Part shown: in pieces, positions 1 through 7,974 of the stretch
Numbering within the stretch: the first letter of the stretch is position 1
Layout: every line of letters starts with the position of its first letter
Source: Gallionella sp.
Lineage (GTDB): Bacteria; Pseudomonadota; Gammaproteobacteria; Burkholderiales; Gallionellaceae
NCBI GenBank assembly: GCA_030653355.1
Contig: JAURZN010000203.1
Coordinates: forward strand, 1-36,871
Length of the DNA stretch: 36,871 nucleotides
Direction of reading: 5' to 3'
Notes under the pieces: model-generated
Told to the model about the DNA's origin: nothing
The model's database searches: none
Seen by the model: only the letters and a program-made list of their open reading frames with translations
Program-made: the position numbers and the translations under genes

Positions 1-69
1 GGGGCTGCCGCCCTCGGCCTGCTTAAGAATTGCGATGATCTGGCTATCTGAAAAGCGTGATAACTTCAT
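1..69 (-). CDS. IS3-family transposase OrfA, N-terminal 23 residues (cut by window edge)
   Basis: The minus-strand frame opening at ATG 69..67 translates to MKLSRFSDSQIIAILKQAEG and continues off the window. This is the characteristic opening of IS3-family OrfA proteins, which usually read MK-x-S/K-R-F-S/T-x-x-Q-I-I-x-I-L-K-x-A-E-x-G. In the family this small protein carries a helix-turn-helix and binds the IS ends. The catalytic DDE part comes from OrfB after a programmed frameshift and is not visible here. Only 23 codons are present, so intactness cannot be judged. Confidence 0.75.
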   Translation of the reverse strand, partial: MKLSRFSDSQIIAILKQAEGGSP

Positions 70-127
70 GTAAAAATTCCTCTATTCCCAAGTGAGAAAA
101 TTCTACTTCTAATCGCAACTAATTTCA
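1..127 (-). mobile_element. End of an IS3-family insertion sequence (partial)
   Basis: The minus strand from 69 to the window edge encodes the start of an IS3-type OrfA. The 58 bases between that start codon and position 127 look like the terminal region of the element. The proposed tip reads TGAAATTAGTTGCGATTAG on the minus strand from position 127. IS3 elements commonly begin with TG, and homology of the neighbouring Mrr-like protein stops exactly there. The other end lies outside the window, so the inverted repeat and target duplication cannot be confirmed. The boundary is inferred and the family call is moderately firm. Confidence 0.55.
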
Positions 128-364
128 GGGGGGATTACCAAGTAATCCTTCCCAAACCAGATATTGCCTTGCCCAAGCTACTTGATTGTGAAATCTATTG
201 CTTCCTGATTTTAGTGTCTGATCAAGAATCTCATCGGAAAGATTTAAATTTGTTGCTATGCGTGTAGATACTTCTCTTGGTTTGCCAGAATCGCCTAAGT
301 CGCGAAGTGCGTCTAATAATGGACCAAACCATTTTACGAACTCCGCAGACTGTTTTTTATTCAC
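125..364 (-). pseudogene. Mrr N-terminal (winged-helix) domain fragment interrupted by the IS element
   Basis: The 79-residue product contains FVKWFGPLLDALRDLG, a P-R-E-V segment, then LKSGSNRFHNQVAWARQYLV and GLL. This matches the Mrr_N winged-helix domain that precedes the catalytic domain in Mrr-type restriction enzymes. Full Mrr proteins are about 300 residues, so the nuclease half is absent. The reading frame ends at a TGA (127..125) that coincides with the apparent tip of the IS element, so the stop codon seems to be supplied by the insertion. The start is GTG (364..362), overlapping the ubiE stop as GTGA, which implies translational coupling. It could instead be a short stand-alone Mrr_N protein. 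The context favours a truncated gene. Confidence 0.6.
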
Positions 365-1095
365 AGCTTATACCCTCTATGCACCGCCACCACGCCGCCT
401 GTCAGGTTGAAGTATTCGACGCGTTCCAGGCCGGCATCGACCATCATTTGTTTCAGTTCTTCCTGTCCGGGGTGCATGCGGATGGATTCGGCGAGGTATT
501 TGTAGCTGTCGGCATCGCCCGCGATCAGTTGGCCCATCTTCGGCAGCAGTTTGAAGGAGTACAGGTCATAAACTTTTTCCAGCGGTTTGGCGACCTTGGA
601 GAATTCCAGCACGATGACGCGTCCGCCCGGTTTCAGCACGCGCTTCATTTCGCGCAGCGCGGCTTCCTTGTGGGTGACGTTGCGCAGGCCGAAGGCGATG
701 CTCACGCAATCGAAGTAATTGTCCGGGAAGGGCAGGTGTTCGGCATCGCATTGCGTGGTCGGCGTATTGATGCCTTCGTCGAGCAGGCGGTCACGTCCCA
801 CGCGCAGCATAGCGTTGTTGATGTCGGTGAGCACTACTTGTCCGGTGCCCCCGACCGCTTTCAGGAACAGCCGTGACAGGTCGGCCGAGCCGCCCGCTAC
901 ATCCAGCACGCGCTGTCCTGCACGCACGCCGCTGACGCCAACCGCGAAGCGTTTCCAGATGCGGTGCAGCCCGGCGGACATCAGGTCGTTCATGATGTCG
1001 TATTTGCTGGCGACCGAGGTAAACACGCCCGCAACGCGGCGCGCCTTATCGGTTTCATCTACAGTTTCGAAACCGAAGTGGGTGGTTTTGCTCAT
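361..1095 (-). CDS. ubiE: Bifunctional demethylmenaquinone / 2-methoxy-6-polyprenyl-benzoquinol methyltransferase
   Basis: UbiE transfers a methyl group from S-adenosylmethionine to carbon of the quinone ring in ubiquinone (and, where present, menaquinone) synthesis. The 244 residues are the normal family length. The protein opens with THFGFETV and continues with the SAM motif [12 protein letters not shown] (usually V-A-G-G-T-G-D). Later come [24 protein letters not shown] and VLEFSK, and it ends in [13 protein letters not shown], all hallmark UbiE segments. An AGGAAA ribosome site lies just before the ATG. It is the last complete gene of the minus-strand operon. The usual beta/gammaproteobacterial followers ubiJ and ubiB are not next; the Mrr fragment and IS stand there instead. 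Confidence 0.97.
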   Translation of the reverse strand: MSKTTHFGFETVDETDKARRVAGVFTSVASKYDIMNDLMSAGLHRIWKRFAVGVSGVRAGQRVLDVAGGSADLSRLFLKAVGGTGQVVLTDINNAMLRVGRDRLLDEGINTPTTQCDAEHLPFPDNYFDCVSIAFGLRNVTHKEAALREMKRVLKPGGRVIVLEFSKVAKPLEKVYDLYSFKLLPKMGQLIAGDADSYKYLAESIRMHPGQEELKQMMVDAGLERVEYFNLTGGVVAVHRGYKL

Positions 1096-1139
1096 GGCGT
1101 TTCCTTTTGCTTAAAAACTTTGTTGCGGGGCAGCAGGGT

Positions 1140-1505
1140 TTATTTCGGATCGCGGCTGGCGTTAGCTGCTTCCATTCTGGTCAGATAGTCGTGCCACATG
1201 CCATTCTGGTATTTTCCCATTTCACGCAAATATTCCCATGTGTACAGGCCGCTGTCATGTCCATCATCGAACACCAGGTTGATTGCATAGCTGCCTACGG
1301 GCTCGACCCCGGTGATAACCACATTGCGTTTGCCGACTTGCAGCACTTCTTCGCCGGGGCCGTGGCCGCGGACTTCGGCAGATGGTGAGAACACGCGCAA
1401 AAATTCGAAGGGCAGCACGTAACGCAAGCCGTCATCGAAAGCGAGTTCCAGTGATTTTGATTGCTGGTGCAGGGTGATTTCGATGGGTACAGGGGTGGTG
1501 TTCAT
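1140..1505 (-). CDS. DUF971 protein (gamma-butyrobetaine hydroxylase-like N-terminal domain)
   Basis: This 121-residue protein consists of one DUF971 domain. It contains [22 protein letters not shown] near residues 16-37, a central GR/GHGPG segment, then [25 protein letters not shown] and WEYLREMG. The fold is also found at the N-terminus of gamma-butyrobetaine hydroxylase, where it binds zinc in some members; the Cys ligands are not obvious here. The biochemical role of the free-standing family is unknown. A DUF971 gene directly upstream of ubiE is a recurrent arrangement in betaproteobacteria. The start codon overlaps the rfaE2 stop by four bases (ATGA), so the two are probably translationally coupled. 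Confidence 0.93.
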   Translation of the reverse strand: MNTTPVPIEITLHQQSKSLELAFDDGLRYVLPFEFLRVFSPSAEVRGHGPGEEVLQVGKRNVVITGVEPVGSYAINLVFDDGHDSGLYTWEYLREMGKYQNGMWHDYLTRMEAANASRDPK

Positions 1506-1986
1506 AATGAGCGGATCTTCCTTAATAAAGCGGTGGTTGAACGTTGATGCAGGAACGGGAGGCTGTGCACCGTTCCGCCCCAGCCTTGCACTTCCTTGTG
1601 GCCTACAATATTTTCCGGTTTCCAGTCGCCGCCCTTCACCAGTACGTCGGGCTGGCAGGCGAGAATCAGCTTGAGCGGGGTATCTTCCTCGAAGGGAATG
1701 ACCAGACTGACGGATTCCAGTGCGGCGAGCACAGCCAGGCGATCCTCCTCGGCATTGATAGGGCGGTCCTCTCCCTTGCCTTGTCGTTTAACGGACGCAT
1801 CGCTGTTCACGCCCACCACCAGTGATGCGCCCAATGCGCGTGCCTGCGCCAGAAAAGTGACATGACCGCGATGCAATACATCAAAACAGCCGTTGGTGAA
1901 CACCAGCGGGCGGGGTAATTCGGCAAGCCGCAGCGCCAGCTGGTCGGGCTGGCATAGCTTGGCTTCAAAGACAGGGCCGGGATACA

Positions 1987-1987
<1 letters not shown>
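1502..1987 (-). CDS. rfaE2: D-glycero-beta-D-manno-heptose 1-phosphate adenylyltransferase
   Basis: It is predicted to convert heptose 1-phosphate plus ATP to ADP-heptose, the precursor of the lipopolysaccharide inner core. The roughly 161 residues form a single nucleotidyltransferase domain: [17 protein letters not shown] supplies the H-x-G-H ATP site, [15 protein letters not shown] the substrate loop, [14 protein letters not shown] the central segment, and [10 protein letters not shown] the C-terminal signature. In E. coli this activity is the C-terminal half of HldE; here it is a separate protein. The chosen ATG (1987..1985) overlaps the preceding dolP stop as TGATG; an in-frame TTG one codon upstream is possible. 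It sits two genes after a sedoheptulose-7-phosphate isomerase-like protein from the same pathway. Confidence 0.95.
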
Positions 1988-3513
<1,526 letters not shown>

Positions 3514-3517
<4 letters not shown>

Positions 3518-4764
3518 GGCTTGCGAGGCAGGTCGGCAGACGGTGCCTCTGTAGCGGCATGACCGGGAAACATGGATGCGGCGGGTGTAATAGGCGCGTC
3601 GGCTGATTGTGCGCGGCCTTGCATGAAAAGCGCCGGAAGCGCTACACGCTCAAAGGTGTGTTCATTCAGTTGTATGCGTCCGGTGACGCCGTCCAGCGGC
3701 AGGGCCGTTAGCTGATGGGCAAGCAGCATCTGCATCAGACGATATGCGTCTATGCCCAGCGCGTACAGTCGCTCCTGATCTATGGCCAACGGTGGATGGG
3801 CGCGTGGATAGAGCATGACGGCCGGATGATCGGCTTGCAACAACCAGGGCATATCAGCAAATCGAATGCCGTCCAGATCGAAATTGATCAGGGTTGCGAC
3901 ATCGCCAGTGTAGAGCAGGGAAGTGGCGTAAATCGTCAGGCTGTTCGGCAAATAAGGACGAATTTGTCGCGCATGTGTGACATCGGCGGCAATAAACACC
4001 AAGGTGTCTGGCTGCGCGACGATGCTCGCGAATACCGCCGCGTCATCGCCGGCGTCGATTTCGCGCGTTATCGTGCCGCCTGTAGCAATCCATTGTTCTT
4101 CAAAGGCGAATTGCAATCTCCTGGCAAGTTGCGCGTGAGAGGTGATCACGATGGCATGATGAAAACCCTGCTGTCTGGCCAGTTGCGCCACTTGCCGCGC
4201 TTCCATTTCTACGGCCATGCCAAAGAAATACAGGTTGTTAACAGGTTGGCTATCCAGTATGTTCAGACTCAGGGTAGGCACCGGGAAATATTGCGTTTCC
4301 GCCAGCGCTGTGACCCCATTCCGGGTCAGCGGCCCCACCACGGCACGTGCGCCGTTTGCGATGGCGTGACGATAAACCGCTGTAATGCTACTGTTTTCAT
4401 CTACATTGCTATACGCTCGCACCGGCAGCGCCCGCGGGTTAAGATGGGCTGCCGCCATAAACCCCTGCTGAACGGCGGCGGCTGCCGCGCCGAAATTGAC
4501 CGATTGCAGGGGCAACAAGAGCGCGATGTGCGCGCTGGAATCTTGTTCTGCGCGCAGCGGGACGCTGGATGTTTCGGGCGTAACAGTGACGGGGGCGGGT
4601 TTTTTGATGACGGCTGTTACGGGTGCGGGCCTGTTGATTTCGGCATGCGGCACGGCGGGACGCACTGTACTGGGCTTGATGTCAGCGCCGGGCTTGTGCA
4701 CCTGAGCGGGGGTACAAGCGTATAGTGCGAATATGGTCGAAAGTATTAGGAGTACACGTTGCAT
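3514..4764 (-). CDS. lpoA: Penicillin-binding protein activator LpoA/LppC family lipoprotein (short form)
   Basis: The signal peptide MQRVLLILSTIFALYAC ends in a lipobox with the acceptor Cys at residue 17, followed by a Pro/Lys-rich linker to about residue 80. The remainder is a periplasmic-binding-protein-like LppC domain (ALLLPLQS, then ARAVVGPLTRNGVTAL and the GIDAYRL segment near the end). In E. coli LpoA is an outer-membrane lipoprotein of nearly 680 residues with an N-terminal TPR region, and it activates PBP1A. This protein is about 416 residues and lacks the TPR region, a form common in betaproteobacteria, so partner contacts may differ. Upstream in-frame starts at 4773 (ATG) and 4779 (TTG) are possible. 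None has a clear ribosome site. Confidence 0.88.
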
Positions 4765-5625
4765 AACGAACATCTGCAAAAAATAGAGCCTGCATTATAT
4801 GTAGTTGCCACCCCAATAGGAAATCTGCGCGACATTACCCTGCGCGCACTCGACGTGTTAGCAGGGGTCGATGTGGTCGCCGCAGAGGACACGCGCAATA
4901 CCTCACATCTGCTGAAACATCACGGAATTTACGCGAAGCAACTGATCGCGGTGCACCAGCATAACGAACGCGGTGCGGCTGACAAGCTCGTCTCCCTGTT
5001 GCTGGCGGGACAAAGCGTGGCCTTCGTTAGCGACGCGGGTACGCCTGCCGTCAGCGACCCCGGTGCATTGCTGGTGCAGGCCGTGCAAGCAGCAGGAGTG
5101 CGCGTGATACCGATTCCGGGGGCGAGTGCGGCAGTCGCGGCTTTGTCCTCATCGGGATTAGCCACGCCGCACTTTCATTTTTACGGCTTCCTGCCCAATA
5201 AATCAGCCGCGCGTCGTACGGTTATGCAAGGCTTGAGCGGCCATCCTTATACGCTGGTGTTTTACGAAGCACCGCATCGCATCGTCGAATGCATCACCGA
5301 TCTGCACGCGGTATTGGGCGGTGAGCGGACTATCGTGCTGGCGCGTGAAGTCACCAAACTGTTTGAGACCATCCATACTTGCAAGCTTTGCGAGGCGGAG
5401 GCTTGGCTGCAATCGGACAGCAACCAGCAGCGCGGTGAATTTGTGGTGCTGGTTTCCGGTGCGCAGCCTGAAGAAGGCCTGTCCACTGAGACGTTGAACA
5501 CGCTCAATTTATTGCTGGAAGACTTGCCGCTCAAACAAGCCGCGCAACTCGCCGCTAAAATCACCGGAGCGAATCGTAGCGAGCTTTATCAACATGCGCT
5601 GGCGCTCAAGACGGCAAAAGAGTGA
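4759..5625 (+). CDS. rsmI: 16S rRNA (cytidine-1402-2'-O)-methyltransferase
   Basis: RsmI methylates the 2'-hydroxyl of C1402 in the decoding centre of 16S rRNA. The 288-residue product shows the family's tetrapyrrole-methylase-type fold: LYVVATPIGNLRDITLRAL near the N-terminus, AEDTRNTSHLLKHHGI, SDAGTPAVSDPG, and IPGASAAVAALSSSGL. FYEAPHRI follows, and a C-terminal extension ends in KITGANRSELYQHAL. The start is TTG at 4759, supported by TAGGAG seven bases upstream; the next in-frame starts would remove the conserved opening. The start codon overlaps that of the divergent lpoA gene, so each promoter probably lies inside the other's coding region. Confidence 0.96.
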   Translation: MHNEHLQKIEPALYVVATPIGNLRDITLRALDVLAGVDVVAAEDTRNTSHLLKHHGIYAKQLIAVHQHNERGAADKLVSLLLAGQSVAFVSDAGTPAVSDPGALLVQAVQAAGVRVIPIPGASAAVAALSSSGLATPHFHFYGFLPNKSAARRTVMQGLSGHPYTLVFYEAPHRIVECITDLHAVLGGERTIVLAREVTKLFETIHTCKLCEAEAWLQSDSNQQRGEFVVLVSGAQPEEGLSTETLNTLNLLLEDLPLKQAAQLAAKITGANRSELYQHALALKTAKE

Positions 5626-5661
5626 GACGCCCTGGCAGTTCATTTAATCTCAAGGCCCCCC

Positions 5662-6315
5662 GTGACCCATAAACCTACCCCCGGCAAGGCCGAAACGGCG
5701 CTCATGCCACCCTTTAAGGCGCTGACGCTGGAGCATATTTTCATACCGGACACTCAGGAAGCCTTGTCGTCAGCAAGCGCCGAAATTTTTGCGGCAGGCG
5801 TGGTGGGCTTCGACACCGAATCAAAGCCGACCTTTAACCGGGGCGATGTCAGCGAGGGGCCGCATGTCCTGCAATTCGCGATTCAGGATAAGGCGTTTAT
5901 CTTTCAACTCAATCGCCCCGAGTGTCTGCCCTATGTTATTGAAATTCTGCAATCGGAAGCCGTGCTCAAGGTGGGCTTTGGCTTGCAGTCGGATCATGCG
6001 CAAATTCATCACAAGCTGGGCGTGAAGCTGGCGGCGGTTCTGGATATGAATCACGTATTCCGCCAGGATGGCTATGGCAGTTCCACCGGGGTCAGGGCGG
6101 CAGTCGGACTCGCCATGCAGCAAAAATTTCATAAATCCAAGCGCGTCACGACCTCCAACTGGGCCGCTTTGCAACTCAACGACAAGCAGCTGATCTATGC
6201 AGCCAATGACGCTTACGCCGCCCTTGAAGTCTTGAACGCCCTGGACCGGCGGCGCGAAGATCTGCCGATCCGCTGGCAGATGCCGCTTTTCGAACAGGAT
6301 GTTTGTAATGGCTGA
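5662..6315 (+). CDS. RNase D-like 3'-5' exonuclease (DEDDy)
   Basis: The 217-residue protein is a single DEDD-superfamily exonuclease domain. The first motif is VVGFDTESKP (Asp and Glu), the second VGFGLQSD (Asp), and the third YAANDAYAALEV, which has the Tyr-x3-Asp of the DEDDy subgroup. It lacks the HRDC domains of classical RNase D, so it belongs with the short exonucleases whose substrate (DNA or RNA 3' ends) is not known. The start is GTG 5662 with a modest AAGG upstream; ATG 5704 is an alternative that keeps the domain. The stop overlaps the start of the following kinase gene, so the two are likely co-translated. Confidence 0.88.
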   Translation: MTHKPTPGKAETALMPPFKALTLEHIFIPDTQEALSSASAEIFAAGVVGFDTESKPTFNRGDVSEGPHVLQFAIQDKAFIFQLNRPECLPYVIEILQSEAVLKVGFGLQSDHAQIHHKLGVKLAAVLDMNHVFRQDGYGSSTGVRAAVGLAMQQKFHKSKRVTTSNWAALQLNDKQLIYAANDAYAALEVLNALDRRREDLPIRWQMPLFEQDVCNG

Positions 6316-7906
6316 CGCACTGCCGCCGCTGATCCGGACATTGCTGGCAGCACCGGCGTGTTACGAGCACGCGGTGGAAAAGCTGGAGCTGATCGAGACG
6401 CATATTTCCTGGGTGTTGCTGACGGGTTTGTATGCTTACAAGATAAAAAAACCGGTCAATCCGGGTTTTCTGGATTTCAGCACGCTGGAGCGGCGGCGGC
6501 AGGACTGCCTTGAAGAGCTGCGTCTGAACCGGCGACTGGCTGCTGACATTTATCTGGACGTGGTTGCCATTACCGGAACTACTGATGCGCCGCGCGTCAA
6601 CGGCGCGGGCGAGGCTCTGGAATATGCGGTGAAGTTGCGCCAGTTCCCGGCGGATGCCACGCTGGACAGGCTTGCGGCTCGCGGCGAACTGGGTAATCTG
6701 CAAATAGACGCGCTGGCTGTGCGGCTGGCGCATTTTCATCTTTTCGAATGCGAGCATGCGGCTAGCGATAGTCCGTGGGGCGAGCCGGACGCGGTCGCGC
6801 AGCCCGTTACGGAAAATTTCCGGATACTGGCAGCCCGGCTGGACAATCCGGCGGAAATGCAGCGTCTGGCAGATTTGCAGGACTGGTGTAATGCCGAACA
6901 TGCGCGTCTCGTGCCGCTGATGTCAGCCCGCAAACAGCTGGGTTTTGTGCGTGAATGTCATGGCGACCTGCATCTGGCAAACCTGGCCTGGTTCGACGGT
7001 CAATTGCTGATATTTGACTGTCTGGAATTCAACCCCGCGCTGCGCTGGATAGACGTCATCTCGGAAGTGGCCTTCTGTTACATGGATCTACTGCAAAAAA
7101 ACTACCAATCCCCCCTTCACATTGAAGTGGAAGGGGACGATTGCCCCCTCTCCCGCCTGCGGGAGAGGGTTGAGGTGAGGGCTGGCGGTTATGCTGGTCT
7201 GGCTTTCCGCTTCCTGAATGCCTGGCTGGAGGTCACGGGTGACTACGAGGGCGTGGCCTTGTTGCGTTATTACGCCGTATATCGTGCGCTGGTGCGCGCC
7301 AAGGTGGCGGCATTGCGCGCCGAACAGGGCTGTAATACCAGTCGTGCCGAGGTGACGAGCTGTCTGCAACTGGCCGCGCAACTGTCGCAATCTGCGCCAC
7401 TGCAACTCTGGATCACCCACGGTCTGTCCGGTTCCGGCAAGACCACACACTCTCAGCATATGTTAGAAAAGCACGGCATGATACGCCTGCGCTCCGATGT
7501 CGAGCGCAAGCGCCTGGCCGGGCTGGATGCGCGCGCGCGCGGTGGTGAGGCATCGGGGCTATACAGCACATCGTTTGGCCTGCGCACCTATCAATATCTG
7601 GCCGAGCGTGCGGAAGATTTGCTGGCCTCCGGCTGGAGCGTGGTTGTCGACGCAGCCTTTCTGCAACGCCGGGAGCGGGACAGGTTCCGCGATCTGGCAA
7701 GGCGAACCGGAGCAGATTTCAGGATACTGGACATGCCAGCCGACCCTGCTGTGTTGCGCGAGCGGGTCAGGCAGCGGCAGGCGGAGGGCAACGATGCTTC
7801 GGATGCCGATCTGCGCGTGCTGGAACAGCAGCTGGCAACCGCCCGCCCGCTGGATGCGGACGAGCTGGACGAGGTGATGCAAGCCGGGCTGACTGGACAG
7901 GTTTAG
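6308..7906 (+). CDS. Aminoglycoside phosphotransferase-like / AAA-type P-loop kinase fusion protein
   Basis: The protein joins two phosphotransfer domains. The N-terminal part (about 1-340) is an aminoglycoside phosphotransferase-like kinase with the catalytic loop E-C-H-G-D-L-H-L-A-N-L at His218-Asp220 and the metal-binding segment IFDCLEFNPALRWIDV. The C-terminal part (about 365-532) is an AAA_33-type P-loop kinase with GLSGSGKTT at 372-380. This two-domain architecture is common in proteobacteria; the substrate is unknown. ATG 6308 is preferred over 6299 because AGG lies nine bases before it. Residues of about 267-294 are encoded by a REP-like palindrome inserted in frame, an extra loop between the MDL and AFRFLNAWLE segments. 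Confidence 0.88.
   Translation: MADALPPLIRTLLAAPACYEHAVEKLELIETHISWVLLTGLYAYKIKKPVNPGFLDFSTLERRRQDCLEELRLNRRLAADIYLDVVAITGTTDAPRVNGAGEALEYAVKLRQFPADATLDRLAARGELGNLQIDALAVRLAHFHLFECEHAASDSPWGEPDAVAQPVTENFRILAARLDNPAEMQRLADLQDWCNAEHARLVPLMSARKQLGFVRECHGDLHLANLAWFDGQLLIFDCLEFNPALRWIDVISEVAFCYMDLLQKNYQSPLHIEVEGDDCPLSRLRERVEVRAGGYAGLAFRFLNAWLEVTGDYEGVALLRYYAVYRALVRAKVAALRAEQGCNTSRAEVTSCLQLAAQLSQSAPLQLWITHGLSGSGKTTHSQHMLEKHGMIRLRSDVERKRLAGLDARARGGEASGLYSTSFGLRTYQYLAERAEDLLASGWSVVVDAAFLQRRERDRFRDLARRTGADFRILDMPADPAVLRERVRQRQAEGNDASDADLRVLEQQLATARPLDADELDEVMQAGLTGQV
7108..7180. repeat. REP-like palindromic element inserted in frame within the kinase gene
   Basis: The segment contains CCCTCTCCCGC (7146-7156), a two-base spacer and GCGGGAGAGGG (7159-7169): a perfect 11-base inverted repeat. 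It is followed by TTGAGGTGAGGG and preceded by a second imperfect palindrome around CCCCTTCACATTGAAGTGG. The CCCTCTCCC...GGGAGAGGG...TGAGGG pattern is a widespread proteobacterial intergenic repeat. Its usual translation products, LSRLRERV on this strand and NPLPQAGEG on the other, are both seen. Here it lies entirely inside an open reading frame without breaking it. Confidence 0.8.
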
Positions 7907-7974
7907 GGCAATTCGGGAAGACAGTTGTCCGGTTTTGCTGTCACACTATGTTTTTTCGCAACGTGATCGAACCG

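Noticed and set aside
3715-4725. 336-codon plus-strand frame opposite lpoA
   Set aside because: It is a mirror of a real lipoprotein gene; no ribosome site or motif supports it.
5626-5661. RNase P RNA near rsmI
   Set aside because: Only 36 bases separate rsmI from the exonuclease gene, and no structured RNA signature is present elsewhere around it.
7108-7180. Possible CRISPR or terminator within the kinase gene
   Set aside because: There is a single palindromic unit without spacers or T-run, inside an uninterrupted reading frame. A REP-like repeat fits better.
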